A stretch of 64,000 nucleotides of DNA, taken from the NCBI GenBank assembly GCA_012520995.1, contig JAAYNI010000018.1, positions 1 to 64,000 on the forward strand, written 5' to 3'. The position numbers and the translations under genes are program-made. The DNA comes from Candidatus Rifleibacteriota bacterium. GTDB taxonomy: Bacteria; Muiribacteriota; Ozemobacteria; Ozemobacterales; Ozemobacteraceae. Every line of letters starts with the position of its first letter. Position 1 is the first letter of the stretch. A model generated the notes under the pieces. The model saw nothing but the letters and a program-made list of their open reading frames with translations. It had not been told where the DNA came from and ran no database searches. Positions 54,581 through 62,765 of the stretch are shown here, in pieces.

Positions 54581-55920
54581 TTCAGAATGCCTCCAAGTGT
54601 TTTCACGTAGAGATCCAGTTCTTCTTTTGTGCGTTTTTCAGTTACAGCAATAAGAACGTGATCTTTGAGAGCAGGGTTGAACTCTTCAAGGAGAACGCCT
54701 GCAAAGAAGCCTTTCTCAAGCATTTGTTCCATAACTTTTGCAGCGTTTGGTATTACAGCTACAAATTCATGGAAGAAAGCTTGAGAGCAGGGCAGGGTGA
54801 CTTTGCCTTGTTTTTTGAGTTCATTGTAGAGATAGTGAGCTTTTTGGAAGCATTGATTGGCTACTTCTTTAAGACCATGCTTGCCCATCAGAGTCATATA
54901 AATGGTTGCGTTGAGAGCCATTAAAGCTTGATTGCTGCATATGTTGCTGCCAGCTCTCTCGCGTCTGATGTGCTGTTCGCGAGCCTGTAATGTCAGAACA
55001 TAACCTGTTTTTCCGTCAACATCAACAGTTTTGCCTGCTATTCTTCCAGGCATCTGTCTAAGAAGATGCTTGGTTGCAGCTATGTAGCCTAGGTAAGGAC
55101 CGCCAAAGCTGAGATTAATACCCAAAGGTTGTCCTTCGCCTACTACTATGTCTGCGCCCATATGGCCCGGAGCTTCGAGCATAGCAAGAGCTATGGGGTT
55201 TGCGGAAATAATTGTCAGAGTGCCTGCTTCTTTGGCTTTGTCAGCAAAATCTTTGATTTTTTCGACTTGTCCGTAGAAGTTCGGATATTGCAGAACTACA
55301 GCTGCAACTGTGCTGTCAAGAGAGGGAACAAAGTCTTCAAGTGAAGCTTTGCCGGATTTGGTTTTGACAGCGACAATTTCCAGACCGCTTGTTTCACAAA
55401 TTGAACGGACGACTCTCAAGTAATCAGGGTTCACTGTATCAGCTACAAGAATCTTTTTGCGTCGTGTTTTTCTGGATGCCATCAGACAGGCTTCAACAAT
55501 AGCCGAACCGCCTTCATATAGAGAAGCGTTGGCTTGATCTAAGCCTGCGAGGGAAGAAATCAGACTTTGAAATTCGTATATAGCCTGCAAAGTTCCTTGA
55601 GAGACTTCTGCTTGGTAGGGGGTATAAGCTGTGAAGAAGTCACCTCTTAAAAGGAGGTGATCTATAGCTGCCGGTATTATGTGGTCATAGGCTCCTGCTC
55701 CTAAAAAGCAGATGCAATCATCAACAGTTTTGTTTTTGGCTGCAAGTTTTTTAAAGAAATTGAGAGTCTCAATTTCAGTTATACCTTTCTCAAGCTTAAG
55801 CGGTCTTTTGAGACGGCAAGATTCCGGGATGTCGCTGTAGAGGTCTTCCAAGGAAACCATACCCAGAACTTGCAGCATTTCCCTGATTTCATCAGGGGTG
55901 TGCGGTACATAATGAGCCAT
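54577..55920 (-). CDS. gcvPA: Glycine dehydrogenase (decarboxylating) subunit 1
   Basis: The 447 residues match the alpha subunit of the split P-protein: YVPHTPDEIREMLQVLG at the start, FLGAGAYDHIIPAAIDHLL, YTPYQAEVSQGTLQAIYEFQ, and GPYLGYIAATKHLLRQMPGR. The active site is at the interface with GcvPB. A ribosome site AGGAG lies before the ATG, 6 bp after the gcvH stop. The subunit order PA-PB and the tight overlap are standard for this gene pair. Confidence 0.95.
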   Translation of the reverse strand: MAHYVPHTPDEIREMLQVLGMVSLEDLYSDIPESCRLKRPLKLEKGITEIETLNFFKKLAAKNKTVDDCICFLGAGAYDHIIPAAIDHLLLRGDFFTAYTPYQAEVSQGTLQAIYEFQSLISSLAGLDQANASLYEGGSAIVEACLMASRKTRRKKILVADTVNPDYLRVVRSICETSGLEIVAVKTKSGKASLEDFVPSLDSTVAAVVLQYPNFYGQVEKIKDFADKAKEAGTLTIISANPIALAMLEAPGHMGADIVVGEGQPLGINLSFGGPYLGYIAATKHLLRQMPGRIAGKTVDVDGKTGYVLTLQAREQHIRRERAGSNICSNQALMALNATIYMTLMGKHGLKEVANQCFQKAHYLYNELKKQGKVTLPCSQAFFHEFVAVIPNAAKVMEQMLEKGFFAGVLLEEFNPALKDHVLIAVTEKRTKEELDLYVKTLGGILK

Positions 55921-55926
55921 ATGTCT

Positions 55927-56292
55927 TTACTCCTGGGTTGATTTGTCGTATGCAGCTTTGTCCATGAGTTTGTCGTAATCTGCGGGATTTGTCGGTTTTA
56001 CTTTGCAAAGCCATCCAGCGCCTTCAGCGTCTTCATTAACAAGACCAGGATTGTCTTCTATTTCTTCGTTGACTTCTACTATTTCGCCGCCTACAGGGAG
56101 ATGGAGAGAAGAAACAGTTTTTACGGATTCAATTGTGCCAAAGGTTTCGGTTTGTTCAAACTTGTCGCCTACTTCCGGGAGTTCTACATAAGTAACATCT
56201 CCAAGTTCACTTGCGGCAAATTCTGTAACGCCTACAACAAAAAGATTGCCTTCTTTTTTAGCCCATTCGTGAGTTTCTGCGTATTTCATCAT
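55927..56292 (-). CDS. gcvH: Glycine cleavage system H protein
   Basis: The 121 residues are the lipoyl carrier. The lipoylation site is Lys58 in FGTIESVKTVSSLHLPVGG. The start is YAETHEWAKKEG, and the end has the LVNEDAEGAGWLCKVKP segment. H protein shuttles the aminomethyl group from P to T protein and is reoxidised by L protein. Neither an L protein nor lipoate ligase or synthase is in the window. GGAG lies before two adjacent ATG codons, and either may be used. Confidence 0.96.
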   Translation of the reverse strand: MMKYAETHEWAKKEGNLFVVGVTEFAASELGDVTYVELPEVGDKFEQTETFGTIESVKTVSSLHLPVGGEIVEVNEEIEDNPGLVNEDAEGAGWLCKVKPTNPADYDKLMDKAAYDKSTQE

Positions 56293-56315
56293 TTTTCTCC
56301 AATTATTCTTTTAAA

Positions 56316-57551
56316 TTATTTATAAAAAGGGAACTTGTCGCAAATTTGACTGACTTCGTTCCGAACTGCCTTAAGATTTGATTCATTTTCAGGATCTGAC
56401 AATACTTTATCGATCAAAGCTGCGATTTCCTTCATGGTTTCAGTATTCATTCCTCTGGTTGTAACAGCGGGAGTGCCCAAGCGCAAACCGGAAGTTACAA
56501 AAGGCGATGCCGGATCGTTAGGAATAGTGTTCTTGTTTACAGTGATACCTGCAAGGTCAAGAGCTTTTTCTGCTGCTTTGCCGGTAATATTTTTATTTCT
56601 TACGTCAACCAGCATAAGATGGTTGTCTGTTCCGCCGGAAACAAGCTTAAAGCCTTTTTCCATCAAGCCTTCAGCAAGAGCTTTGGCATTTTTCAAAACA
56701 CGTTCTTGATAACCTTTGAATTCTGGTTCAAGAGCTTCTTTGAATGCAACTGCTTTTGCGGCTATAACATGCATAAGCGGACCGCCCTGCAAACCGGGGA
56801 ATACAGCTTTGTTCAGGTCTTTAGCCCATTTTTCCTTGCAAAGCACCATTCCGCCTCTGGGACCTCTGAGAGTTTTATGAGTAGTAGTGGTTACGAAGTC
56901 AGCATAGGGGACAGGTGAAGGATGCAGGCCGACAGCTACAAGACCGGCTATATGAGCCATGTCTACTGCCATAACAGCACCAACTTCATCGCAAATTTCT
57001 TTGATTTTTTTGAAGTCAATTATGCGCGGATAGGCGGATGCGCCTGACATTATGAGTTTGGGTTTGTGTTCCAATGCTAAAGCTCGCATCTGGTCATAGT
57101 CGATCATTTCAGTGTCATCTTTTACGCCATAAGCTATAACATTGTAGTTAAGACCGCTGAAGTTGACAGGGCTGCCGTGGGTCAAGTGTCCGCCGTTCTG
57201 GAGGTTCATGCCTATATAGGTGTCGCCAGGCTTCATTACAGTCTGATATACAGCCATGTTGGCTTGGCTGCCGGAGTGTGGCTGAACGTTTGCGTGTTCT
57301 GCTCCGAAGAGCTTTTTTGCCCTTTCTATGGCTAAATTTTCTGCTTTGTCTACGACTTCGCAACCGCCATAATATCTCTTTGCAGGATAGCCTTCGGCAT
57401 ATTTATTGGTCAGAACAGAACCCATTGCTTCCATAACTGCTTCTGTGACGAAGTTTTCTGAAGCTATGAGCTCGATCTGGCTCATTTGTCGTTTTTTCTC
57501 TTCTTTGATTATTTGGGCTATTTCAGGATCAAATTGCGCCAATGTCTTCAT
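56316..57551 (-). CDS. glyA: Serine hydroxymethyltransferase
   Basis: The 411 residues are typical of bacterial SHMT. Features: [20 protein letters not shown] at the N-terminus, [17 protein letters not shown], the PLP lysine motif [18 protein letters not shown], and the C-terminal [19 protein letters not shown]. It interconverts glycine plus methylene-tetrahydrofolate and serine. Placed between gcvT and gcvH, it lets carbon from one glycine be combined with a second glycine to make serine. AAAAGGAG precedes the ATG. Confidence 0.96.
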   Translation of the reverse strand: MKTLAQFDPEIAQIIKEEKKRQMSQIELIASENFVTEAVMEAMGSVLTNKYAEGYPAKRYYGGCEVVDKAENLAIERAKKLFGAEHANVQPHSGSQANMAVYQTVMKPGDTYIGMNLQNGGHLTHGSPVNFSGLNYNVIAYGVKDDTEMIDYDQMRALALEHKPKLIMSGASAYPRIIDFKKIKEICDEVGAVMAVDMAHIAGLVAVGLHPSPVPYADFVTTTTHKTLRGPRGGMVLCKEKWAKDLNKAVFPGLQGGPLMHVIAAKAVAFKEALEPEFKGYQERVLKNAKALAEGLMEKGFKLVSGGTDNHLMLVDVRNKNITGKAAEKALDLAGITVNKNTIPNDPASPFVTSGLRLGTPAVTTRGMNTETMKEIAALIDKVLSDPENESNLKAVRNEVSQICDKFPFYK

Positions 57552-57564
57552 TTTTATCTCCTTT

Positions 57565-58644
57565 TTATCTTTTATAGAAAGGTGTTTCTATTATTTCTGC
57601 GTCATAGTCTTTGTCACGAATGACAACCTGGATTTTTGTGCCTATTTCGGAATATTTAGGCGGCACATAGGTAAGACCAATGTTTTTGCCCAAAGTGGGG
57701 GATTTTAGGCCTGAAGTTACGTGACCTACTTCTTTTCCGTCAGCTTTAACAATATATCCATGTCTGGGAGCCGGACCTTTTGGCATTTCAAAACCCACTA
57801 AGGTCTTAGAAGTGCCATTGTCTTTTTGTTCTTTGAGAACTTTGGAACCTATGAAGGGGCCTTTGGCGAATTTAACTGTCCAGCCGAGGTTGGCTTCCAT
57901 AGGTGTTATGGTATCGTCAATGTCGTTGCCGTAAAGCAGAAGTCTGGCTTCAAGTCTCAGAGAGTCTCTTGCACCGAGACCGGCAGGTTTAATTCCTGCG
58001 TCTTTTCCGGCTTCCATGAGAAGTTCCCAGATTTTTTCGGTGTTTTCTATGTCGCAATAAATTTCGAAGCCGTCTTCGCCTGTGTAACCAGTTCTGCTTA
58101 TAACACATTCGCAGTCAGCTATTCTGGCTAATGTGAACCAGTAGAATTTTATCGCTTTAAGTCTTTGATTGGTAATTTTCTGTAAAACTTCCTCAGCTTT
58201 AGGACCTTGGATAGCTATAAGACCTGTTCTGTCTGAACTGTCGGAAAGTTCAACTATGCCTTCAAGGTTGCTTTTTATCCAGTCATAGTCTTTTTGAGTA
58301 TTGGAAGCATTGACTACCAGCATAAAAGTGGATGTGTCCCATCTGTAGACAAGTATGTCATCTACAATGGTTCCGTCAGGTTTGCACATAGGAGAATAAG
58401 CAATTTGCCTGTCGGAAAGCTTTTCGATATCCTGTGTACAAATGCACTGCAAGTTTACCATGGCATCTGGGCCGTTCAACCAGAACTCACCCATGTGAGA
58501 CAAGTCAAATATACCGCAGGCATTTCTCACTGCATTATGTTCCGCTATAATGGAATCATATTGCACTGGCATGTTCCAGCCAGCAAAATCAACCATTTTG
58601 GCTCCGAGTTTTTCGTGAACTGCACGTAAAGGCGTTTGTTTCAT
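57565..58644 (-). CDS. gcvT: Aminomethyltransferase (glycine cleavage T protein)
   Basis: The 359 residues match Gcv[24 protein letters not shown] at the start, [19 protein letters not shown], and [17 protein letters not shown] with the folate-binding Asp and Gly loop; also [19 protein letters not shown] and the end [20 protein letters not shown] protein releases ammonia from the aminomethyl-H protein and forms methylene-tetrahydrofolate. GGAGG lies 5-6 bases before the ATG. The 82-bp gap upstream separates it from folD, and I found no glycine-riboswitch-like core there. Confidence 0.95.
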   Translation of the reverse strand: MKQTPLRAVHEKLGAKMVDFAGWNMPVQYDSIIAEHNAVRNACGIFDLSHMGEFWLNGPDAMVNLQCICTQDIEKLSDRQIAYSPMCKPDGTIVDDILVYRWDTSTFMLVVNASNTQKDYDWIKSNLEGIVELSDSSDRTGLIAIQGPKAEEVLQKITNQRLKAIKFYWFTLARIADCECVISRTGYTGEDGFEIYCDIENTEKIWELLMEAGKDAGIKPAGLGARDSLRLEARLLLYGNDIDDTITPMEANLGWTVKFAKGPFIGSKVLKEQKDNGTSKTLVGFEMPKGPAPRHGYIVKADGKEVGHVTSGLKSPTLGKNIGLTYVPPKYSEIGTKIQVVIRDKDYDAEIIETPFYKR

Positions 58645-58726
58645 AAGTCCTCCAATTTATCCTTTAAGGCACAAGTGCCAATTTTTTTGTTTTATTAGCT
58701 TCAGCAAGAACAAGGCTGAAGTTTGA

Positions 58727-59605
58727 TTATCTTTTTTTCTTTTCTATTGATTTGAAAGCTTTTAAAGTGTTGTTCAAAAGCATTGTGACAGTCATAGGTC
58801 CTACGCCGCCGGGAACAGGCGTTATATATGAAGCACGTTTTTTAGCTTCTTCAAACTCAACGTCTCCGAATAGCTTGTAAAGGGAAGAGCTTTCAGGGTC
58901 GGGAACATAGGTTATACCCACATCTATAACTACAGCTCCTTCTTTTATCCAAGAACCTTTTATGAAAGCGGGTTGCCCTATGGCAGCAACTAATATGTCA
59001 GCTTGCCCGACCAGTTCCTGGATATTTTGGGTTTTTGAATGGGCTATGGTAACCGTTGCGTTTTCCCTTAAAAGAAGCCTTGCCACAGGTTTGCCTACAA
59101 GGCAGGAGCGGCCGATTACAAGAGCCCTTTTGCCTGCTATTGGTATTTCATAATGCCTGAGAATCTCCATTATACCTTCCGGAGTGCAGGGATAGAGACC
59201 TTCGATTCCCACAGAAAGTTTACCGACATTTATCGGATGGAATCCGTCAACGTCTTTGCAAGGTTTAATTGCATATATTGCCTTAAATGAGTCTAGATGC
59301 TTAGGTATAGGCATCTGAAGCAAAATTCCGTGAATGTCGGGATCTAAGTTTAAAGAAGTTATGGCGTGATCTAATTCTTCTTGAGAAGTGTCTGCAGGGA
59401 GATTGACTGCCTTAGAATAAAAACCGGCCTCCAAGCAAGCTCTATGTTTTGAAGCAACATACTTTGCTGATGGTGGGTCATTGCCAACTAGAATGGTGGC
59501 TAAGCCGGGAGTTTTTCCAGTTTCTGCTCTTAATGCTATAGTCTGTTCTTTTATTTTAGTTCTGATTTGCTTGGAAAGTTCTTTACCGTTAAGCAGTATA
59601 GACAA
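58727..59605 (-). CDS. folD: Methylene-THF dehydrogenase / cyclohydrolase
   Basis: The 292 residues are a standard FolD: PGLATILVGNDPPSAKYVAS followed by KHRAC (the catalytic Lys in the Y-x3-K motif), GILLQMPIPKHLD, KDVDGFHPINVG, the Rossmann ALVIGRSCLVGKPVARLLL, and TPVPGGVGPMTVTMLLNNT. It oxidises methylene-THF to methenyl-THF and hydrolyses it to formyl-THF, so it carries the one-carbon units made by the gcv genes toward purines or formate. It is first in the cluster, 82 bp ahead of gcvT, so it is probably part of the same transcript. Confidence 0.95.
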   Translation of the reverse strand: MSILLNGKELSKQIRTKIKEQTIALRAETGKTPGLATILVGNDPPSAKYVASKHRACLEAGFYSKAVNLPADTSQEELDHAITSLNLDPDIHGILLQMPIPKHLDSFKAIYAIKPCKDVDGFHPINVGKLSVGIEGLYPCTPEGIMEILRHYEIPIAGKRALVIGRSCLVGKPVARLLLRENATVTIAHSKTQNIQELVGQADILVAAIGQPAFIKGSWIKEGAVVIDVGITYVPDPESSSLYKLFGDVEFEEAKKRASYITPVPGGVGPMTVTMLLNNTLKAFKSIEKKKR

Positions 59606-59904
59606 GTGTTATCTCCATTTTGAAAATGATATGGAAAGTATACGATCAAAGAAATTTATAATCAAGCTTTCAGTGGCTTGTGTACATAAAAAAGAGGTAT
59701 TAGTAAATTTATAAAAAGCATCATATGTAATCCAAAGTGTATAATGTAAAATATTAAAATATAGGAAAAACTATAAAAATTTTGTTCTAAAAAAGCTATC
59801 TACCAAGGCCTTATCTTTGCTTTTCAAGCATTTTTTTTAAAGCCTTTCTAGGTAAGTAAAATTCAATATGAGTTTTTAATATGAGGAGCAGTAGATAGAA
59901 AAAC
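59606..59904. other. Divergent intergenic region
   Basis: About 300 bp between folD (minus) and an exported-protein gene (plus). AT-rich, with several possible -10 boxes but no pair I would call. No riboswitch-like or RNA-gene structure was recognised. Confidence 0.4.
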
Positions 59905-60906
59905 ATGAAAAATACTATGAAAATTATATCTGTAGGGCTGATAATTACAGTCTTTCTTTTTTGGAGGTATCGAAGTAAAGGAGCTGATATTTTGCTCGGG
60001 ATAAAAGGAACCGATGGAATTGGAAATAAGGGTACTCCAAACAGCACCCAACTGATTGGATTCAGATATTCTCTCAATGAAAGTCCGCGAGGCAATAGTT
60101 ACACCTATGAGATAAAAGATAAAAAGTTCACCTATACGACACTAGCTCATAGCGAATATGCAGAAAGAAGTATTCCTGTAGATAATATGCTGCTTGAAAA
60201 ATTAAAGAAAGTATATGTTGAAGCTGAATGCTATAAATGGGATGGTTACTCTAAATACGATACAAGAGTATTAGATGGATATAACTTTTCTTTGTTATTC
60301 CAGTTTGAAGATGGAAAAAGTTGTTTTGCCAGTGGAAGTAATCGTTCTCCTGAAAACTACAAACAGTTTGTAAAGGGAATGCAAGAATTGCTGGAGCCCC
60401 TAGCTGACAAGATAGTTGAACATGGAAAGCAAAAGAAGATTGCTGAAGGTTTTCCTGGAAAAGTTAAGAAAATAGTCATGAGCTTTGTGCAGCAAGGCAA
60501 TTCTGGAGAGGACAAATATTCTTTCAATATTTATTCTGCAGACTCTAACGATGAAAACAATCTTGATATTTCTATTCGCAGTGTGAGTGAAGAATTTCTT
60601 CCTAAGGGTGATTACAAATACTTTGGGCATCTTGATAAGCAATATGTTGATTTTACTGAGCTAGATAACCTGATAGACAAGTATCAGCTTATAAATTGGT
60701 ATGATTACTATGTTATTGCTCCAGATTCTAACAATATGGAACGATTTAATATATCAATCAAATTTAATGATGGTAAACATCTGTACGCCGATGGAACTGA
60801 AAAACCTGAAAACTATGATGCTTTCAGACAAGAATTCTTGTCTTACATGATCCGGTTTATTGACAGCATCAAAGATGTTTACAAGCCGTATTCGCACAAC
60901 AAATAA
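59905..60906 (+). CDS. Anchored or exported protein with internal duplication
   Basis: The 333 residues start with a single hydrophobic segment (IISVGLIITVFLFWRY), a signal anchor or uncleaved signal. The rest consists of two similar halves. The first has YNFSLLFQFEDGKSCFASGS and SPENYKQFVKGMQELLEPL; the second has FNISIKFNDGKHLYADGTEK and PENYDAFRQEFLSYMIRF. Each half therefore ends with a beta strand, a DGK turn and a PENY-x-F helix. The pair resembles a duplicated small domain, but I do not recognise the family. The ribosome site is weak (GAGGAG about 16 bases upstream). Confidence 0.6.
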   Translation: MKNTMKIISVGLIITVFLFWRYRSKGADILLGIKGTDGIGNKGTPNSTQLIGFRYSLNESPRGNSYTYEIKDKKFTYTTLAHSEYAERSIPVDNMLLEKLKKVYVEAECYKWDGYSKYDTRVLDGYNFSLLFQFEDGKSCFASGSNRSPENYKQFVKGMQELLEPLADKIVEHGKQKKIAEGFPGKVKKIVMSFVQQGNSGEDKYSFNIYSADSNDENNLDISIRSVSEEFLPKGDYKYFGHLDKQYVDFTELDNLIDKYQLINWYDYYVIAPDSNNMERFNISIKFNDGKHLYADGTEKPENYDAFRQEFLSYMIRFIDSIKDVYKPYSHNK

Positions 60907-60969
60907 TATTTAAATGTCATCTTTGGGCGTTATATTCGCAGATGGTCACTTAGTGCAGAAGCTAGGTTT

Positions 60970-60985
60970 TAGGGGTAGGGAGTAG
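60970..60985. repeat. TAGGGNG heptamer repeat between unknown genes
   Basis: TAGGGG TAGGGAG TAG, imperfect by one base in its first unit. It belongs to the dispersed heptamer family. Confidence 0.5.
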
Positions 60986-61000
60986 CGAAATAGACCACTA

Positions 61001-61621
61001 TTAGATGTCGTGCTGTTCTGATTGCTGTTCCTTTTGCTGCATAAGGATAATCAGCAGGCCTTTTTCTTTTTCGGAGAATTCCAAGGAGCTATGGCAACAA
61101 GATTCAAAGTAGGCTATTATTTCTTCAGAGCCAATTAAATCATCCATCCAGCCTTCTTCAATCAATATCTCTCTTAGAGAGTCTATTTCGGCTATTAAAG
61201 CTTCTTTTGAGACTTTTTCGCCTGTCAGTAGGCTATTAGCCATTTGAAAAATTTCCAGTGTTTTTTTGTATGAGCTTGGGTAATCTTCTGCACTTTCATT
61301 TTCAAGAGTTGTTTGTATTTCAGTTTCAATGGAAGATTGTGTTGGGCTATGTTTCTCCAGATGAGTTTTTTCAGAATTAATATCTGTTGTGTTTTTCTCT
61401 ATTGTTACAATTTTAGCTATTAAGTATATTAGCATTCCTATTAAAATGGGGTGCAAGAAGAACATTATGGCTGCTCCTCCATCATCGTATTTATCAGCAG
61501 CCAAGCACATAGCTATTGTCCATTGAATTAAAAATACTGTGGTTAGTGTTTCAGACCCTATTTCTATTGGTCCTATATACGACAATAGTCTTCCGACAAA
61601 AAAAAGCGAAGCGAATATCAA
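61001..61621 (-). CDS. Small membrane protein with acidic tail, doubtful start
   Basis: The ORF starts with a TTG and encodes 206 residues. The N-terminal part has about three hydrophobic helices (IFASLFFVGRLLSYIG, TVFLIQWTIAMCLAA, IMFFLHPILIGMLIYLI). The C-terminal 130 residues are polar and acidic. The frame stays open and hydrophobic for some 25 codons upstream of the TTG (FSYFGFITGYLVSLL) without ATG, GTG or TTG, so the true start may have been lost or be unusual. It lies head to head with a broken lipoprotein gene, which suggests a decaying locus. No family is recognised. Confidence 0.45.
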   Translation of the reverse strand: MIFASLFFVGRLLSYIGPIEIGSETLTTVFLIQWTIAMCLAADKYDDGGAAIMFFLHPILIGMLIYLIAKIVTIEKNTTDINSEKTHLEKHSPTQSSIETEIQTTLENESAEDYPSSYKKTLEIFQMANSLLTGEKVSKEALIAEIDSLREILIEEGWMDDLIGSEEIIAYFESCCHSSLEFSEKEKGLLIILMQQKEQQSEQHDI

Positions 61622-61682
61622 TAGAGATACTAGATATCCTGTGATAAAACCAAAATAACTGAAGGAGTACAGAGAAAATACT

Positions 61683-61850
61683 ATGACAAATATAGCTTAT
61701 ATGCCGAAAAGAGTGTTTGCTATATGGCTTTTTAGTTTAACTTTATTGCTGTCAGATTGCATAAAACCACCTGTCGTTAATTATTCTTAAGGATTTTCTC
61801 CGCCTCCAATAATATTTGATGTGAAAGCAGATCTCAAGCTTCTTGACTAA
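61683..61850 (+). pseudogene. Broken small lipoprotein gene
   Basis: MTNIAYMPKRVFAIWLFSLT opens a lipoprotein-like signal ending LLLSDC (lipobox-like), then IKPPVVNYS and a TAA at 61790. The same frame continues for 19 more codons (GFSPPPIIFDVKADLKLLD) to a second stop. This looks like a short lipoprotein interrupted by a stop codon, or the truncated 5' end of a longer gene. No ribosome site is evident. The call rests on the lipobox and on the Pro-rich continuation only. Confidence 0.4.
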
Positions 61851-62015
61851 AATTCAAGTGTTTGCTTGATTGTCTGAGTTCATCATCTTCTATCATTGGT
61901 TTCAAGAGTTTTTTTGTGCCTTTCGTGGTTTAGTTTTTTCTGTTTCTGACTCTTGAAATTCAAAAAAAGTTTTTTATATTATCTGATCCAGCTTACTTTT
62001 AAGGAGAACTTCATT

Positions 62016-62387
62016 ATGAAATTCAATTTTTTACACAACAACATCAACGTGCTTGATTTAGACAAAAGCATGAAATTTTATGAAGAAGCTCTGGGACTTA
62101 AAGAAGTAAGACGCATAGAGCCTGAAGATGGCAGCTTTATCATAGTATATTTAGGTGACGGCGAAAGCAGGCACTTGCTTGAGCTTACATGGCTGAGAGA
62201 TAGGAAAGAGCCTTACAATCTCGGAGACAACGAGTTCCACTTGGCTTTTGAAACAGATGACTATGAAGGAGCTCTCAAAAAGCACAAAGACATGGAATGT
62301 GTAGTCTTTGAAAATGACGCAATGGGAATATATTTCATAGCAGATCCTGACAATTACTGGATAGAAATACTGCCTGTTGACTACTAA
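62016..62387 (+). CDS. Glyoxalase I family protein (lactoylglutathione-lyase-like)
   Basis: The ATG at 62016 follows AAGGAG; the track start at 61953 adds 21 unlikely residues. The 123-residue product has two beta-alpha-beta-beta-beta modules of the VOC fold. The four metal ligands of the GloA class can be placed: His in FLHNNINVLD, Glu in HLLELTW, His in EFHLAFET and Glu in WIEILP. It should therefore be an active metalloenzyme, perhaps converting methylglyoxal-thiol hemithioacetals. The actual thiol is unknown for this lineage. Repeat copy C starts right at its stop. Confidence 0.85.
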   Translation: MKFNFLHNNINVLDLDKSMKFYEEALGLKEVRRIEPEDGSFIIVYLGDGESRHLLELTWLRDRKEPYNLGDNEFHLAFETDDYEGALKKHKDMECVVFENDAMGIYFIADPDNYWIEILPVDY

Positions 62388-62765
62388 GATCGCACCGTGA
62401 CGAGTGGTGAGTGGCGGGTAGCGAGTTGATTGTTTAGGGCTCAATTGCTGAAGCTGATAACTGCTTTGCCATTATTTCTGTAGCTTTTAAGGCAAACATC
62501 GGTATAAAATAAATTCTTCAAAGAAAATTTATTTATGCTAAGTCGCAGACTAAGAACAGAGATTTGCAAGTTTACTTGTGAAATCTCTGGATTAAGCTGA
62601 GACAGAGCAAAAGCATATGCCTTTTGAAAGATTTTTGTCATCTGTGTAAATCTGCGTAATCTGCGGATTAAAGAATAGGGAGTCGGGGGTAGCTAGAACA
62701 AATCTGTTCACGGCCCACAGAGTACTACTCACTGTTTGTTAAGTGTATTTCGTGTGGTCTGTGGT
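62384..62765. repeat. Repeat-rich intergenic region with element copy C
   Basis: CTAAGATCGC at 62384 (overlapping the glyoxalase stop) opens copy C: GAGTGGTGAGTGGCGGGTAG CGAGTTG, then AACTGCTTTGCC. Next come an imperfect stem-loop CAGAGATTT/AAATCTCTG (62557-62589), a CTGTGTAAATCTGCGTAATC block (62641-62671), TAGGGAGTCGGGGGTAG (62676-62692) and a GTGTGGTCTGTGG string near 62755. No gene is seen. Confidence 0.65.

Noticed and set aside
58645-58726. Possible glycine riboswitch before gcvT
   Set aside because: The gap is only 82 bp and I could not find the conserved tandem aptamer cores; the 300-bp region before folD also showed none.
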